Source of the DNA: Cyanidium caldarium
Taxonomy: Eukaryota; Rhodophyta; Bangiophyceae; Cyanidiales; Cyanidiaceae
DNA: 64,000 nt
NCBI GenBank assembly: GCA_026184775.1
Contig: JANCYW010000009.1
Coordinates: 423,413-487,412 of the forward strand
Reading direction: 5' to 3'
The translations under genes were made by a program, and so were the position numbers. The notes under the pieces were generated by a model. The model saw only the letters and a program-made list of their open reading frames with translations, ran no database searches and was not told the origin of the DNA. This document shows positions 62,256-64,000 of this stretch, piece by piece (position 1 is the first letter of the stretch; each line of letters begins with the position of its first letter).

Positions 62256-62970
62256 CGTTGGGGTGGTTGGAAGCGGAAGCGGGGAGCGGTGGCTGCGCGT
62301 GCGTCTGGGAGTGTAAAAGAACGCTGAGAGCTCTGGATCGAATGATCGATTGAAGGAATGAACGATTGATGGGGTGAGCGTGTGGGATGGGCGTCGCGCA
62401 GCGTCGGGAGGCGTGTGTGTGTGTGTGTGTGTGAGTGTTGTGATGGTGGTGGTTGGCTACAGGGGAACGAGCGGGGCAGGTGAAGTGAGATGGGTGAGTA
62501 TGGGTGAGTATGGGTGTGTGTGGGATGGGGTGTTGATGGATGTGGAGATGGAGGTGAATGATTGTTGGTGGTTGGTGGTGGGTTGGAGTGAGATGAATGG
62601 AGGTGTTGGTGTTGGTGGATGTGGGAGTGTTGGTGGAGTGAAGTTGGAGGGCGGCTGTGAGTGTGTGTGCGCTTGTGTAAGTGAGTGTATGTGTTTGGGA
62701 GTGAGTGGCTGGTTGTGGTGGGTGGATGCGTGTGTGTGTGGGATGAGCGTGTGTTGCCTGAGTGGGTGTTACTGGGGTGGATCGTTGGCGTGTGAGTGTG
62801 TGTGCGCCGGACGGTGGGACGGTGGGACGGTGGCGGGAGGTGGGAAAAGCGTTTTGGAGTGTTGGCGGGCGCAAGACGAGTCGGTGTTGATGCGGCTGGT
62901 TGTAGACGAGGGGAGTGCCGGGTGTATGGAATCGTATGGAATGGGGTCGCCTTTTGTGTGGATGCGCACA

Positions 62971-63126
62971 GATCGGTGACGGTTGTGGGAGCGGCGGCGC
63001 CTTGTGTGTGTGTGTGTGCCGATCGGTAGCGGCAGCGCGAGAGGGGGCGCCATGACGCGGATCGGTGACGGTTGTGGGAGCGGCGGCGCCTTGTGGGTGC
63101 GCGCGCGCCGATCGGCAGCGGCGCGC
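62971..63126 (+). repeat. 89-bp subtelomeric tandem duplication
   Basis: GATCGGTGACGGTTGTGGGA and the following GCGGCGGCGCCTTGTG occur at 62971 and again at 63060, each followed by GT/GC repeats and CGATCGG-AGCGGC. Confidence 0.8.
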
Positions 63127-63689
63127 AGGTGAGGGTGCGCGTTGATTGTGTCGATCGAGAACAGCAGACAAGAAGCGGCGATTGCGGCGATGGCGCGGAG
63201 TGGTGGATGCGGTGTGTGCGCCACCTGGTGGGAAAGCGTCGGTGGTAGTGAGAGAGAGCGATGGTGGTGGTGGGCAGCGCGGCGGCGGTTCCGGTGTCTA
63301 TGTGGGTAGTGTTGTTGTTGCTGCTGCAGGGTGTATGTAACGAGTCCCGGAACGGTGACGATGATGAAGCGCGTGGAAGGTGTATGTGTGGGGGCGGGTG
63401 TTGTGGACGGGAGTGTGTGTGTGTATGGGAGTGGCGTGACCTGAATGGAATGGATGTGGCATGGCACGCCGCAATTGCGTTTTTTGTGGTTGTGTATCGC
63501 CGGTCGGCGCCGTGCCCTGCCCGGGAGTGGCGCGTGCGTGTTTTGTTGGAGCGGTGGGGAACGGGCATGGGGAGTGGGGCAGCGAGTGTCGGGAATGTGT
63601 TTCGTTATTTGTTTTTTATTGGGGATCGATGTGTGCGCGCGCGATCGTGCGCACGGGAGAGCGTTTGGGGGAATGGGAGTTGTGTCGCG

Positions 63690-63834
63690 TGTGAGTTGGG
63701 TGAGATCGGGCGAAGGGGTGTGAGTTGGGTGAGATCGGGCGACCGGGTGTGAGTTGGGTGAGATTGAGGTGGAGAGTGTGAGTTGGGTGGGATCGGGCGA
63801 CCGGGTGTGCGTTGGGTGGGATCGGGCGACCGGG
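63690..63834 (+). repeat. 29-bp tandem repeat adjoining the telomere (five copies)
   Basis: Five head-to-tail 29-bp units begin at 63690, 63719, 63748, 63777 and 63806. Each has TGTGAGTTGGGTG followed by AGATCGGGCGACCGGG or a variant; the third unit is the most diverged. The array abuts the telomere repeat directly. Confidence 0.9.
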
Positions 63835-63838
63835 TGTG

Positions 63839-64000
63839 AATGGGGGGTAATGGGGGGGAATGGGGGGGAATGGGGGGGAATGGGGGGGGAATGGGGGGGA
63901 ATGGGGGGGAATGGGGGGGAATGGGGGGGAATGGGGGGGAATGGGGGGGAATGGGGGGGAATGGGGGGGAATGGGGGGGAATGGGGGGGAATGGGGGGGA
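63839..64000 (+). repeat. Telomere, AATG(7) repeat
   Basis: About 16 tandem units to the end of the window. The unit is mostly 10 bp, AAT followed by seven G; the first unit has six G plus T and one has eight G. The G-rich strand runs 5'-3' toward the end, as a right-hand telomere should. C. merolae's published unit is AAT plus six G. Confidence 0.93.

Larger units (their letters stand above)
61331..63689. other. G/T-rich subtelomeric DNA
   Basis: About 2.4 kb with a very strong strand bias: the plus strand is rich in G and T and nearly lacks long C/A runs. It has no supported gene. Long open frames occur antisense only because the biased strand rarely forms stop codons; they encode Thr/His/Pro/Ser-rich low-complexity sequence. 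Contains (GT)n tracts (e.g. 62411-62432) and the duplications listed separately. Confidence 0.7.

Noticed and set aside
61511-63568. 685-codon open frame on the minus strand
   Set aside because: Thr/Pro/His/Ser low complexity produced by the G/T strand bias of subtelomeric repeats; its repeats are DNA repeats, with no domain or credible codon use.
1-64000. CRISPR arrays, rRNA genes, transposons
   Set aside because: No spacer-type arrays, no rRNA signatures and no transposase or terminal inverted repeats were seen; the only arrays are subtelomeric and microsatellite.

Overview
This window reads as the right end of a nuclear chromosome from a cyanidialean red alga (Cyanidioschyzon/Cyanidium/Cyanidiococcus group). 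Four things support this. The last ~160 bases are a tandem telomere repeat of the AATGGGGGG type, which I know from Cyanidioschyzon merolae. Genes are intronless and closely packed (about 38 protein genes in 61 kb). GC content is high. Several genes are typical of a phycobilisome-bearing red plastid: PsbQ', a plastid ClpS adaptor, a plastid phosphoglycerate kinase, a DUF1995 protein and two phycocyanin bilin-lyase genes. The packing looks tighter than I recall for C. merolae, so Cyanidium or Cyanidiococcus is a reasonable guess but is not proven by the sequence.

Layout. 0-6.5 kb: PRA1-family membrane protein, an unrecognised protein, a J-domain/CpcE fusion convergent with a CpcF-like gene, and AP-1 mu. 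6.5-16.1 kb: mitochondrial T7-type RNA polymerase, CTU1/NCS6 tRNA thiolase, gamma-tubulin complex protein GCP2 and an acidic unknown. 16.1-26.4 kb: CcmH, SPB1 rRNA methyltransferase, MCM6, a GT8 glycosyltransferase and a mitochondrial acyl-CoA thioesterase. 26.4-30 kb: tRNA-Cys(GCA), then a small secretory/plastid group (p24, Yos1, PsbQ', p24). 30-42 kb: an At4g00755-type protein, calcineurin B, a CYP710-type sterol desaturase, a DDHD phospholipase, a LOG enzyme, a small membrane protein, DUF1995 and PGK. 42-59.7 kb: exosome RRP41, poly(A)-binding protein, a class II photolyase homologue, ribosomal protein eL32, citrate synthase, Mia40, an R2R3-MYB factor, a tail-anchored coiled-coil protein, phosphoglucomutase, ClpS and a NUDT22-like Nudix enzyme. 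59.7-64 kb: a gene-poor subtelomere with a cysteine-rich coding relic or small gene, G/T-rich degenerate repeats, a 29-bp tandem repeat and the telomere.

Gene organisation is striking. Strand switches at 29 of 37 neighbouring gene pairs, so most genes share a short divergent promoter (about 190-590 bp) on one side and a very short convergent 3' junction (27-320 bp) on the other. Functionally the window is mostly housekeeping. The most distinctive unit is the CpcE/CpcF pair at 2.1-4.8 kb, a nuclear counterpart of the cyanobacterial cpcEF operon in which CpcE has gained an N-terminal J-domain.

All gene starts given here are ATG codons. Starts of plastid and mitochondrial proteins were chosen to include a plausible targeting peptide and remain the least certain part of the annotation.
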